This document shows positions 8,868 to 16,000 of a DNA stretch of 64,000 nucleotides, piece by piece (positions within the stretch are counted from its first letter, which is position 1; the number at the start of each line of letters is the position of its first letter). The notes beneath the pieces were generated by a model that worked only from the letters and a program-made list of their open reading frames with translations, had not been told where the DNA came from and did no database searches. Location of the stretch: contig NZ_CP125098.1 in the NCBI RefSeq assembly GCF_030020805.1, positions 3,991,501 to 4,055,500 on the forward strand, in the 5' to 3' direction. A program made the translations under genes and the position numbers. The DNA comes from Paenibacillus sp. RC67. GTDB lineage: Bacteria; Bacillota; Bacilli; Paenibacillales; NBRC-103111.

Positions 8868-8935
8868 AGCTGCCTCCTTGTAGGTTCTTATTAGGAAGAA
8901 GTTAATTAGTTCCAAATGGCTGTTGTTATTTTTGT

Positions 8936-8989
8936 TCTATGGAACCAGTCTAACTTGATGCCAAGTTACAAGGGTTAATGGAGTGTAAT
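8936..8989 (-). promoter_or_regulatory. Candidate promoter of the phosphonate cluster with operator and Pho-box-like repeat
   Basis: Minus strand: -35 TTGGCA (8959-8964), 17 nt, -10-like CATAGA (8936-8941), about 70 bp before the PHP gene. The -35 lies inside a perfect inverted repeat, TAACTTG-4-CAAGTTA (8951-8968), a likely PhnF-type operator. Further upstream ATTACA (8984-8989), 5 nt and TTAACC (8973-8978) resemble a Pho box (10 of 12). Confidence 0.5.
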
Positions 8990-9040
8990 ACCCATGTTAA
9001 GAAATTGTAAGGAATTCAAATTAAAAACAAGCGAAACCAA

Positions 9041-9079
9041 ATAAAATAACCACAACGCAATAGTTATTTGCATTGTGGT
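9041..9079 (-). terminator. Intrinsic terminator of the dehydrogenase gene
   Basis: Twelve-base arms (9049-9060 and 9068-9079, one G-T type mismatch) with a 7-nt loop. On the minus strand the stem is followed by a T-rich run (TTATTTTATTT). It lies about 80 bp after the stop at 9158. Confidence 0.75.
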
Positions 9080-9157
9080 CATGTAGGTGTTTATAAAGGA
9101 AATCTACTCTATTCCATCACATGGATTCTTTTTCCGCCAATTAAGTTAGGATAGGAT

Positions 9158-10069
9158 TTACACTCTTTCATTGCGTTCTCCAATTGTCGTGCTCGTCCAA
9201 GCCTCATAGCATTTGGCAATAGCACTCATATCTTCCGCGCCCCAGCCGCTGTTGCAAGCGATTTGGAAAATTTGCTGTACGGAAGCTTGCATCGGCACAG
9301 GAACTTGAAGAGACTCGGCAAGACGTCCCGCCAGCTTCAAATCCTTGAACATCAGCTGTGTCATGAACTGGGCTGAGAAATCTCTGCCTAGTATTTTGGG
9401 ACCTTTCATCTCCGCCATCCCGCTGCGTCCTCCGCCTCCGGCAAGCACCTCTAGGAACAGCTGTGGATCGCCGCCTGACTTTTGAACCAGGGCCAAGCTT
9501 TCTGCCAAAGCTGTCAAGTTGGCTGCAACCAGCATGTTGTTGGCTAGCTTGGCGTTAGCTCCAGCTCCGCTGGCTCCCATGTATACCGCTTTTTTGCCCA
9601 TGGCATCAAACAGTGGAATGCATGTCTCATAGGCTTCACGTTTGCCGCCAACGATGAAGGTCAGTACGCCGTCTATGGCTTGCGGCTCACTTCCGGTTAC
9701 TGGAGCATCGAGCATATCGACGCCAAGAGCTGCCAGCTTCTCAGCCAGCATCTGGCTAGTAACAGGATAAATCGTACTACAATCCATGACGATACGGGGC
9801 TTGGAATCCGATTGGCATGCGGACAGGATGCCATTGTCACCAAGATATACTTGCTCTACGGCAGCGTCGTCGGTGAGCATGGTAATGACAATATCTGCTT
9901 GCGCCGCAGCCTCTGCCGGCGAAGCAGCAATCTTCACGGAATTCAGAGCTTCAAATTCCGCTGCCCTTTCCCGATTCCTGTTGTATACGATAAGCGAGAA
10001 GCCTGCTTTATGTAGATTCATACTCATCGGTTTGCCCATCGTTCCTAATCCGATAAATGCGATATTCAT
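9158..10069 (-). CDS. NAD(P)-dependent beta-hydroxyacid dehydrogenase (GarR/HIBADH family)
   Basis: Oxidoreductase of the 3-hydroxyisobutyrate / tartronate-semialdehyde reductase family. The 303-residue protein has the Rossmann motif IAFIGLGTMGKPMSMNLHKAG at the start, the substrate-site motif DAPVTGSEPQAIDGVLTFIVGG (about 121-142), the catalytic Lys in KLANNMLVAANLTALAE (about 174) and FMTQLMFKDLKLA near 240. The family acts on small beta-hydroxyacids; the exact substrate cannot be read from sequence. It is monocistronic: a promoter overlapping a 16-bp palindrome lies 40-66 bp upstream and a terminator follows. Confidence 0.85.
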   Translation of the reverse strand: MNIAFIGLGTMGKPMSMNLHKAGFSLIVYNRNRERAAEFEALNSVKIAASPAEAAAQADIVITMLTDDAAVEQVYLGDNGILSACQSDSKPRIVMDCSTIYPVTSQMLAEKLAALGVDMLDAPVTGSEPQAIDGVLTFIVGGKREAYETCIPLFDAMGKKAVYMGASGAGANAKLANNMLVAANLTALAESLALVQKSGGDPQLFLEVLAGGGGRSGMAEMKGPKILGRDFSAQFMTQLMFKDLKLAGRLAESLQVPVPMQASVQQIFQIACNSGWGAEDMSAIAKCYEAWTSTTIGERNERV

Positions 10070-10108
10070 AGTATGTTTTACCTCCTATAGCTAATAGTAT
10101 GCTAAATC

Positions 10109-10135
10109 ATTATACCATGAAACCGATATCGGTTT
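10109..10135 (-). promoter_or_regulatory. Promoter with 16-bp palindromic operator for the dehydrogenase
   Basis: An extended -10 (TGGTATAAT, hexamer 10109-10114) lies about 40 bp upstream of the start. The -35 position is occupied by the perfect palindrome AAACCGATATCGGTTT (10120-10135). The ACCG/CGGT half-sites resemble LacI-family operators. No LacI-type gene is adjacent, so the regulator is encoded elsewhere. Confidence 0.55.
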
Positions 10136-10168
10136 TACTTAACCCGCCCTATTCACTTTTTCAGACAC

Positions 10169-10196
10169 AAAAAAACACAAGCTCCATTTGGCTTGT
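10169..10196 (-). terminator. Intrinsic terminator downstream of the ECF41 unit
   Basis: Minus strand: stem ACAAGC/GCTTGT (10191-10196 and 10077+100 equivalents at 10177-10182) followed by seven T (10169-10175). It is the only good terminator after the sigma-factor gene, so transcripts would cross the structured element at 10197-10430. Confidence 0.6.
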
Positions 10197-10430
10197 TAGG
10201 TTGTTGAAAACCTACATTACTTCAGAAGTGTGGGTGGTACTCCGGTGGGGTATCCCCTCCGGCCGCTGTTGTTCTCGGGATACTTTCAACTTAATCGCTT
10301 TACAGCGGTGATTTCCCGAGAACAAAGGCGGACGCTCTCGCTCCTCACAAGGGATACCCCACCTACGTTTGCAGCTATTTTCTGAATAAGAGGATTTCTC
10401 GACAGACTCACAAGCAATTTGGCTTGTGCT
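10197..10430. repeat. Large nested palindromic element, possible structured RNA or MITE-like repeat
   Basis: Between the sigma-factor gene and the dehydrogenase promoter. Nested inverted repeats are: 13-bp perfect arms GGTGGGGTATCCC (10244-10256 and 10351-10363); 18-bp arms with two mismatches ending GTTCTCGGGA (10263-10280 and 10314-10331); a short inner stem (10293-10299 with 10304-10313); plus small hairpins at 10197-10214 and 10409-10428. The two end hairpins, at 10177-10196 and 10409-10428, share ATTTGGCTTGT. No open reading frame of note and no transposase are present. Order and nesting suggest one folded RNA or a mobile palindromic repeat. I do not recognise the family. Confidence 0.6.
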
Positions 10431-10447
10431 TTTCCCTCAAACTTCAT

Positions 10448-11329
10448 CTAATGCACTAAGGTCAGCTTATCTGGATTTACGACTATATAGACAGCAGTAA
10501 TCTTTCCCTGCTCGATTTGGAAGGAGAATACACTAACGGTGGCTCCATTAGAATAAGTAACAAGCCCAGGCTCACTACCTACAAACGCGAGTTTATAGGA
10601 GAAGCCAGGCTCGAGCTTTCTCAACAGGCCCTCGAAGAAAGCTGCGATTCGCTCCGCACCCAGAATTGGACGTCTGGCAGCTGTTACTTTACCGCCACCA
10701 TCGGAGTATAAGGTAGCATCGAGTGATAAGACAGTCATGAGCTTGCTCATATCACCGCTTAATAGGGCGGCTACAAATTTATCAACCAGCATCTGGTGAT
10801 TGGGTGAAGCGGGTAAGGTTGTATGTTCATGATCGGTATGAATGCTCCGTTTGGCGCGATGAAAGATCTGACGGCAATTTGTACTGCTCTTCCCGACGAT
10901 GTCTGCTATCTCATCGTAGTCGTACTGCAATACTTCCCGCAGGAGGAAGACCGAGCGCTCCACCCAAGACAACTGCTGGAGCAGAAGCAGAGACGCCGTA
11001 GAGAGCGATTCATGCTGTACGTATGCTTGGTACGGATCATTGCTGTCGGACTGTTCTGTAACAATCGGCTCTGGAAGCCAAGGACCTACATAAACCTCGC
11101 GCTGCTTCTGGGCAGAACGAAGCCTATCGATACAGCGATTCGTGACGATTTTGCACAAGTACGATTTAAGGTTCGTAATCTGCCCCGGATCCGTACCTTG
11201 AAGGGACAGGTAGGCTTCATGGACGATGTCCTCCGCATCCATGACGCTCCCCATCATTCGATAGGCAAGTGAAAACAACAATTTTTTGTAGGATGCGTAC
11301 ATACCTTCCGTGATCAAAGTCTTATCCAT
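10448..11329 (-). CDS. ECF41-family RNA polymerase sigma factor with C-terminal SnoaL-like domain
   Basis: Extracytoplasmic-function sigma factor of group ECF41. The 293-residue protein has region 2 (YKKLLFSLAYRMMGSVMDAEDIVHEAYLSL), region 4 (QLSWVERSVFLLREVLQYDYDEIADIVGKSSTNCRQIFHRAKRSI) and a C-terminal SnoaL/NTF2-like extension that modulates activity in this group instead of an anti-sigma factor. The two ECF41 signatures, WLPEP in the linker and NPDKL near the C-terminus, are both present. It lies 39 bp downstream of a FAD oxidoreductase with an ECF41-type promoter, so it is likely autoregulated. GGAGGATATTC precedes the ATG. Confidence 0.92.
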   Translation of the reverse strand: MDKTLITEGMYASYKKLLFSLAYRMMGSVMDAEDIVHEAYLSLQGTDPGQITNLKSYLCKIVTNRCIDRLRSAQKQREVYVGPWLPEPIVTEQSDSNDPYQAYVQHESLSTASLLLLQQLSWVERSVFLLREVLQYDYDEIADIVGKSSTNCRQIFHRAKRSIHTDHEHTTLPASPNHQMLVDKFVAALLSGDMSKLMTVLSLDATLYSDGGGKVTAARRPILGAERIAAFFEGLLRKLEPGFSYKLAFVGSEPGLVTYSNGATVSVFSFQIEQGKITAVYIVVNPDKLTLVH

Positions 11330-11368
11330 GAATATCCTCCATGATAGGCTTACTCTGTTTTGTATAAA

Positions 11369-12673
11369 TTACACGCTAATAACATCTCTTCCTTTTGATG
11401 CATCTTGGAGAAGCATGGATGCAGCGCGTCCTGCACTTGTTGCTGCCGCGTCTAGAAGCATTTCGCCATGACTCGCCCAATCGCCAGCAACATACAGTCC
11501 TCGAATCTCCGGTACAGCAGGTTCTGGTTTGCTATCTCTTCGTGCCTTATGCGGATAGTCATGCACAACGGTAATGCTCGGCAAAAACTGTTTAGCTGTT
11601 ACTTCCTGCTGCCAGCCAGGATGAAGTAAATTCATCGTGTGTGTGAGCAATTGCTCGTCAGCTTTGGGATCATGCTCTCCGACAGCATTGTATTTTATCA
11701 TATGCACAATAACCGCTCCGTTATCGCTGAGTTTAGCCGCGCGCGAATGATTGGAGAAGAATACCGGCTGATCGATCCCCATGACAAAATCCCTTCCGAC
11801 TACTGGTAATCGCTTCATAGCCAAATCAAGACATGCTGCCGTAATCGGACGTGCGTCCTCCTTCCAGCGGCTTAGCGCAGTCTGCTCTGCACCCGGAACC
11901 AGCCGAAAATTGTCGCTCGGCGCTAGTGTACTAATAACACGGTTCACTTCCATCAGCTCTCCGCTTCCTAGAAGTACTCCCTGCACGGCACCTCCTGAAT
12001 GCTTAATTGCACTTACACCTGCGCCAGTCTGTATCGTGACCCCACAGCTTATGGCTATATTATGCAGCTGATCGATGATGCTTTGCCATCCTCCATCTAA
12101 ATAAAACACACCGCTTTTTAGTGACAGATGCACTTGATGCAGGACCGTAGCGGCAGTCTGGTAATCAAGGTCGCGGCTATAGGTCGACGTTCGGCACAGA
12201 GTATAAAATAAATGACGTACCATGGGATCAACTATTTCTTGTTCTGCCCATTCTCGAAGACTAACGTCAGCAAGCTCTGCAGCATTGATTTTGCCAAGGC
12301 GCATTAGCAAGCGGCCAAGCTCCATTTTACCTGAAAAGGAGAATAACTTGGATGTTAAAAGCTTGAGTGGATCGGATGGCAGCGGTATGAGTTCGTTCTT
12401 CCAAATAATCGATCCTGTAGTCGAGGGTACGCCTCCCTCTAACTTGAGGCCGAAACGCTGCAGAGCTGCATAAGCATACCCTCCTCTATAAATTGCATGC
12501 CCACCCAGATTGAGGAGTGCCCCATTCTTATTGACAGAAATTCCTCGTCCCCCTACATGCGTTGATTGCTCCAAAACGATAACTTGCTTCCCGGCTTTCG
12601 CTACTTCAATAGCCGCGAGAAGCCCCGAAATGCCTCCACCGATTATTGCTACATCATAATTTTTCATTCTCAT
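11369..12673 (-). CDS. FAD-dependent oxidoreductase (phytoene desaturase/amine oxidase-like), ECF41 target
   Basis: Flavoprotein oxidoreductase. The start is put at 12673 (GGAGG 6 nt upstream, and downstream of a clear ECF41 promoter), giving 434 residues; longer versions would start upstream of the transcription start. It has the FAD dinucleotide motif YDVAIIGGGISGLLAAIEVAKAGKQVIVLEQ, then GGRGI, a central NAD(P)/FAD amine-oxidase-type body, and the C-terminal FAD motif GLYVAGDWASHGEMLLDAAATSAGRAA. ECF41 sigma genes are typically adjacent to an oxidoreductase, epimerase or carboxymuconolactone decarboxylase, which fits. The substrate is unknown. Confidence 0.85.
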   Translation of the reverse strand: MRMKNYDVAIIGGGISGLLAAIEVAKAGKQVIVLEQSTHVGGRGISVNKNGALLNLGGHAIYRGGYAYAALQRFGLKLEGGVPSTTGSIIWKNELIPLPSDPLKLLTSKLFSFSGKMELGRLLMRLGKINAAELADVSLREWAEQEIVDPMVRHLFYTLCRTSTYSRDLDYQTAATVLHQVHLSLKSGVFYLDGGWQSIIDQLHNIAISCGVTIQTGAGVSAIKHSGGAVQGVLLGSGELMEVNRVISTLAPSDNFRLVPGAEQTALSRWKEDARPITAACLDLAMKRLPVVGRDFVMGIDQPVFFSNHSRAAKLSDNGAVIVHMIKYNAVGEHDPKADEQLLTHTMNLLHPGWQQEVTAKQFLPSITVVHDYPHKARRDSKPEPAVPEIRGLYVAGDWASHGEMLLDAAATSAGRAASMLLQDASKGRDVISV

Positions 12674-12702
12674 CTGCCTCCTCCTTCGCAAGATACCTAT
12701 AA

Positions 12703-12729
12703 GACGAAAAGAGGTTTCGAGCTGTGACA
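12703..12729 (-). promoter_or_regulatory. ECF41-type promoter
   Basis: Minus strand: TGTCACA (12723-12729), exactly 16 nt, then CGTC (12703-12706). This equals the published ECF41 target motif TGTCACA-N16-CGTC as I recall it. It lies 30 bp upstream of the oxidoreductase start and drives the oxidoreductase-sigma operon. Confidence 0.85.
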
Positions 12730-12747
12730 GCATTTCAACCTTAAAAT

Positions 12748-12774
12748 AAAAAACCGCGCAAAACGCGGATTTTT
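12748..12774 (-). terminator. Intrinsic terminator of the GNAT gene
   Basis: Stem CCGCG/CGCGG (12754-12758, 12764-12768) flanked by A and T runs. On the minus strand it ends in TTTTTTATTTT. It overlaps the GNAT stop codon and separates it from the ECF41 promoter. Confidence 0.8.
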
Positions 12775-13285
12775 AAGGAAATAAAGTATGTATATCTTCC
12801 CAACCATACACGAGCTCTTTTAATTTCTTACCAGCAAACTCTATCTCTAACGTATCCATTTTCTTTCCGCCGAGCCTCTCATAAAATAAACGTGAGCTAT
12901 TATCCTCCAACACAATCACAAGCATGGACTTCATACCATTATTTTTCAATTCATTTACGACTGATTTTACGAGTAACTTACCGATTCCTTGACCTTGATA
13001 CTCTTGTAAAATATAAATCGAGTTTAATTCCCCATCAAATTCCGGATACTTTCCACTCCTTTCTGCTCCCCCATCCGAAAAACCGACAATCTTGCCATGA
13101 TCATTTTCTGCAACAAATACAATTCCCTTAGGGATAATACCTTTCCACATCTGCTCTCTTTTTTCATAGGAAAGTTTAACTATGTACTCATCCGGGATGA
13201 TATTGGTATATGAGGTTTTCCAGCTATCGACATGTACTTTTGCGATCCCTGGTGCATCAGATAGCACAGCCTTTCTAATGTTCAC
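12773..13285 (-). CDS. GNAT-family N-acetyltransferase
   Basis: Acetyl-CoA dependent acetyltransferase of unknown substrate. The 170-residue single-domain protein begins MNIRKAVLSDAPGIAKVHVDSWKTSY, a common start in this family. Motif A, with the acetyl-CoA pyrophosphate loop QGQGIGKLLV, is at about 95-104, and the C-terminal motif is SRLFYERLGGKK. It appears monocistronic, with its own terminator overlapping the stop codon. Resistance, protein N-terminal acetylation or small-molecule detoxification are all possible. Confidence 0.82.
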   Translation of the reverse strand: MNIRKAVLSDAPGIAKVHVDSWKTSYTNIIPDEYIVKLSYEKREQMWKGIIPKGIVFVAENDHGKIVGFSDGGAERSGKYPEFDGELNSIYILQEYQGQGIGKLLVKSVVNELKNNGMKSMLVIVLEDNSSRLFYERLGGKKMDTLEIEFAGKKLKELVYGWEDIHTLFP

Positions 13286-13484
13286 AGAATCACCTGCCTC
13301 TCAACTTTTTGCACATTTATTATACAGAAGAATTTCTCGAAAATGTTATTTTCAAATGGGAGAGTTGGTTATAGCTAAACTTTATCTGGAGACGTGATGT
13401 TTTGTGAACATATAATTAGACGATAATGTCCCAAATATACAGGTCAATCAACAACATAAGCACATATGCAAAAGGAGATCTCTC

Positions 13485-13814
13485 ATGGCAACTATAGAAG
13501 AATTTATGAAGCTTGACATTCGAATCGGTACTGTTCTCGAGGCTGAGCCTTTCCCGGAAGCCCGAGTTCCAGCTATCAAATTAAAAATAGATTTTGGTGC
13601 TCTAGGCATTAAGCGTTCCAGCGCCCAGATTACGAATCGCTATACACCAGAAGCATTAGTAGGCAATCAAATTGTAGCTATCGTGAACTTCCCACCAAGA
13701 CGAATAGCCGGATTTAATTCTGAGGTACTGGTTCTAGGAGGTGTCCCGGAAAAGGGAGATGTTATCTTACTTAAGCCGGATGTGAATGTTCCTAACGGGA
13801 CTCCTATAGCATGA
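13485..13814 (+). CDS. csaA: tRNA-binding/chaperone protein CsaA
   Basis: Small tRNA-binding-domain protein with chaperone activity linked to protein export in Bacillus subtilis. The 109-residue length matches CsaA (about 110). It has an OB-fold EMAP/tRNA-bind domain: FMKLDIRIGTVLEAEPFPEARVPAIKLKIDFG, then SSAQITNRY, NFPPRRIAGFNSEVLVLG and a conserved C-terminal VNVPNGTPI. AAAGGAGATC precedes the ATG. It is encoded alone on the plus strand between minus-strand genes. Confidence 0.93.
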   Translation: MATIEEFMKLDIRIGTVLEAEPFPEARVPAIKLKIDFGALGIKRSSAQITNRYTPEALVGNQIVAIVNFPPRRIAGFNSEVLVLGGVPEKGDVILLKPDVNVPNGTPIA

Positions 13815-13829
13815 ATAGTAAGGTCCCCA

Positions 13830-14243
13830 TTATAGACTAAACGATTTGCCATCGACTCCTTGTTGAGTACATTGTTTAAAAATAAGTTTGTTCATAAACA
13901 AGCCTTTTTCCATCACCTTACAGTGAATGGAATCGATAGTTTGATCACTATACATATCCAAAGATGGGTCTATAAGTATCGTTACATTTTGATTCGTATT
14001 TGTCGTTACTTCATAGGTAACTGGTCCACTATCGATGGATGGTATTGAGATCGTAAAGTGAGTAGGCTTACTTAATTTATATCCATTCCAAAGACATGCC
14101 CTACCTATCCAATTATAGGTGTTGCCCTTTTCACTGCCACAGTTGCCTTCAGTAGCGCTAAGATATTTGTTATTAAGAAGAACTAAGCTCGATATAAGCA
14201 AGATAATAACAACCAAAAGAGGAACTCTTTTATTTATAAAAAT
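13830..14243 (-). CDS. Hypothetical secreted or membrane-anchored protein, possible AUU start
   Basis: I do not recognise the family. The frame encodes a basic N-terminus, one hydrophobic segment (VPLLVVIILLISSLVLL) and an exported domain with four Cys (NCGS, ACLW, HCKV, QCTQ), probably two disulfides. The start is unusual: a perfect AGGAGGTG (14251-14258) lies 7 nt before an in-frame ATT at 14243, while the only conventional in-frame start upstream, GTG at 14279, has no ribosome site and lies before it. From ATT the protein is 137 residues with a normal signal-anchor length. It converges on csaA with 15 bp between stops. Confidence 0.5.
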   Translation of the reverse strand: MFINKRVPLLVVIILLISSLVLLNNKYLSATEGNCGSEKGNTYNWIGRACLWNGYKLSKPTHFTISIPSIDSGPVTYEVTTNTNQNVTILIDPSLDMYSDQTIDSIHCKVMEKGLFMNKLIFKQCTQQGVDGKSFSL

Positions 14244-14387
14244 GCTTAAGCACCTCCTATTTTTTAGTAGTATACACACTAATTTAACAATTGTTAAGCT
14301 AGCAAATCAAGTATACAAAAAGATCCTTGCTTGACTTCGTAAGTCTTGTACAGCCTCATGATCGACACTGCTCCTGCTGTGCAAACC

Positions 14388-14412
14388 AAAAAAGCCGCGT
14401 TAGCGCGGCTTA
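14388..14412 (-). terminator. Intrinsic terminator of the SDR gene
   Basis: Stem GCCGCG/CGCGGC (14394-14399, 14404-14409), 4-nt loop. On the minus strand it is followed by six T. It lies 22 bp after the stop codon. Confidence 0.85.
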
Positions 14413-14433
14413 GAAGGTACTCTTCTGTCCTTT

Positions 14434-15192
14434 TTAATATGCCATCCAGCCCGCATCCGCTGCAACTACGGTTCCGTTAACAAAGCTGGCATCATCCGAT
14501 GCAAGGAACAGAGCGACCTTAGCGATTTCTTCGGGCTCACCGGATCGAGGGTTTAAATTCATTCCAGCCATCGCTCTTTCCATGCCAAAGGAATTAGGTG
14601 AATTAATAGTTGTGCTAATATTCGTATTCACGCCTCCAGGAGCAATTGCGTTGCAGCGGATGCCCAAGGTTGCATACTGAAACCCGACATTTTTTGTAAA
14701 TCCGACTACAGCATGCTTAGAGGCAGTATACGCAGCACCCGCTCTGGATCCTTGCAGACCTCCTGCGGAAGCGATGTTTACTATGACTCCACTTTTTTTC
14801 TCTATAAAAATAGGAAGCACCTTTCGTGTAGTTCTCATAGGACCTGTCGTATTAATGGCAAAAATTCGCTCCCACAGCTCATCCGTCAAGTCAGCTGCAG
14901 GAACAAAGTTATCCATAATACCTGCGTTGTTGACCAATATATCAAGTGTACCGAATTGCTTTACAGCCGAATCGATTAATTGCTGAACATCCTCTTCTTT
15001 AGCCACGTTAGCAGCAATAGCAATGGCGGTCCCACCTTTTGATTCAATCCCGGTCACGACCGTTTGTGCTGCTTCAACACGTAGATCGGATACAACCACT
15101 TTTGCTCCTTCAGCTGTAAAAAGCTCTGCAATCGCTTTACCCATACCTGAAGCTGCCCCGGTAATAACGGCTACTTTTCCGGAAAGTTTCAT
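14434..15192 (-). CDS. Short-chain dehydrogenase/reductase (SDR)
   Basis: Classical SDR. The start at 15192 has GGAGG 8 nt upstream and gives 252 residues beginning MKLSGKVAVITGAASGMGKAIAELF; an upstream in-frame start at 15228 would put the ribosome site inside the gene. It has the coenzyme loop TGAASGMGKA, the NNAG motif (ILVNNAGIMDNF), the catalytic Ser in IVNIASAGG and YTASKHAVVG (YxxxK), and a C-terminal FVNGTVVAADAGWMAY. The preference is probably NAD(H), judged by the acidic residue after beta-2 (VVSDLR). The substrate is unknown. It is monocistronic with its own terminator. Confidence 0.87.
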   Translation of the reverse strand: MKLSGKVAVITGAASGMGKAIAELFTAEGAKVVVSDLRVEAAQTVVTGIESKGGTAIAIAANVAKEEDVQQLIDSAVKQFGTLDILVNNAGIMDNFVPAADLTDELWERIFAINTTGPMRTTRKVLPIFIEKKSGVIVNIASAGGLQGSRAGAAYTASKHAVVGFTKNVGFQYATLGIRCNAIAPGGVNTNISTTINSPNSFGMERAMAGMNLNPRSGEPEEIAKVALFLASDDASFVNGTVVAADAGWMAY

Positions 15193-15269
15193 GTTTTCAA
15201 CCTCCATCGTTTCATAGCGTATTTTCATCCCTATATATTGTTATCCTGTGACTTCCTTTTCTAATCATA

Positions 15270-15796
15270 TCACACTCTTGACCTTACAAGCTCTTGCTTG
15301 CGCAGCAAAATCACATTGTAAGTAACATAGTAAGCGAACATGATCAGCATCAAACCTGAAGTCCAACCCGACCCTGTACTCAGCATGCCGTTAGCCAATG
15401 AGGTTCCTGGGTGTGCTGCCCCTGAATGATCTGCCGCGAATATCCCAAATATTCGGTAGATTAAACGAGCGATGAAAATAACGGTAACAAGGCTACCAAT
15501 CCATAGGTTCGGTCGATAGAACCAATAACCATTGCGCTTCTCGAGTTGAGTAAGTAGGGCTCCGAAATAAGCAAGAATAATGCCTGCGAGAATACCGATG
15601 ATATCCGAAATTACACTACTTATCTGGAATGTTCCTTCCATAAGAAAGATTAGACCGATGATAGTGAAAATAACCGTAATTATCTGCATTCTACGTGGCT
15701 TCAGCTGCTGCCAGCTTAAATTGCGACGAATTCTTAAAAAATTCGGTACATAATGAAGATACCCACAATAACTGTAATTAATAATTGCGACTGCAT
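15270..15796 (-). pseudogene. CcdC-like (DUF1453) membrane protein, frameshifted near the N-terminus
   Basis: A four-to-five-helix membrane protein split by one frameshift. The true start is the ATG at 15796 with AAGGAGG 8 nt upstream; it reads 20 residues (MQSQLLITVIVGIFIMYRIF) and hits TAA at 15734-15736. The minus strand there has six T (plus-strand A-run 15736-15741). With one more T the frame continues LRIRRNLSWQQLKPRR into the long open frame ending at 15270, about 175 residues in total. The joined N-terminus (helix, YR, basic stretch, W-x4-KPRR) resembles CcdC/DUF1453 proteins. A natural frameshift, sequencing error in the homopolymer, or slippage are all possible. Confidence 0.6.
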
Positions 15797-16000
15797 GATG
15801 TTATGCCTCCTTGATTGGTTTCGGCTTCATGCATAATAGTACCTTCATCTCTTAAACAGAACGACTAGCTGCAGATAGAACTTTGCCCCTGCTCTTTCTA
15901 TATCTACAGATAGATATTGCTTCAAATTCAGCTCTATGGATTGTAATTTTCCATTAAACAATGCAAAATGAAGTGGCCTACATGGTGAAGGAGGATCACT

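Noticed and set aside
12673..12733. Longer N-terminus for the FAD oxidoreductase
   Set aside because: The extra 20 codons cover the ECF41 promoter and would start upstream of the expected transcription start; the ribosome site points to 12673.
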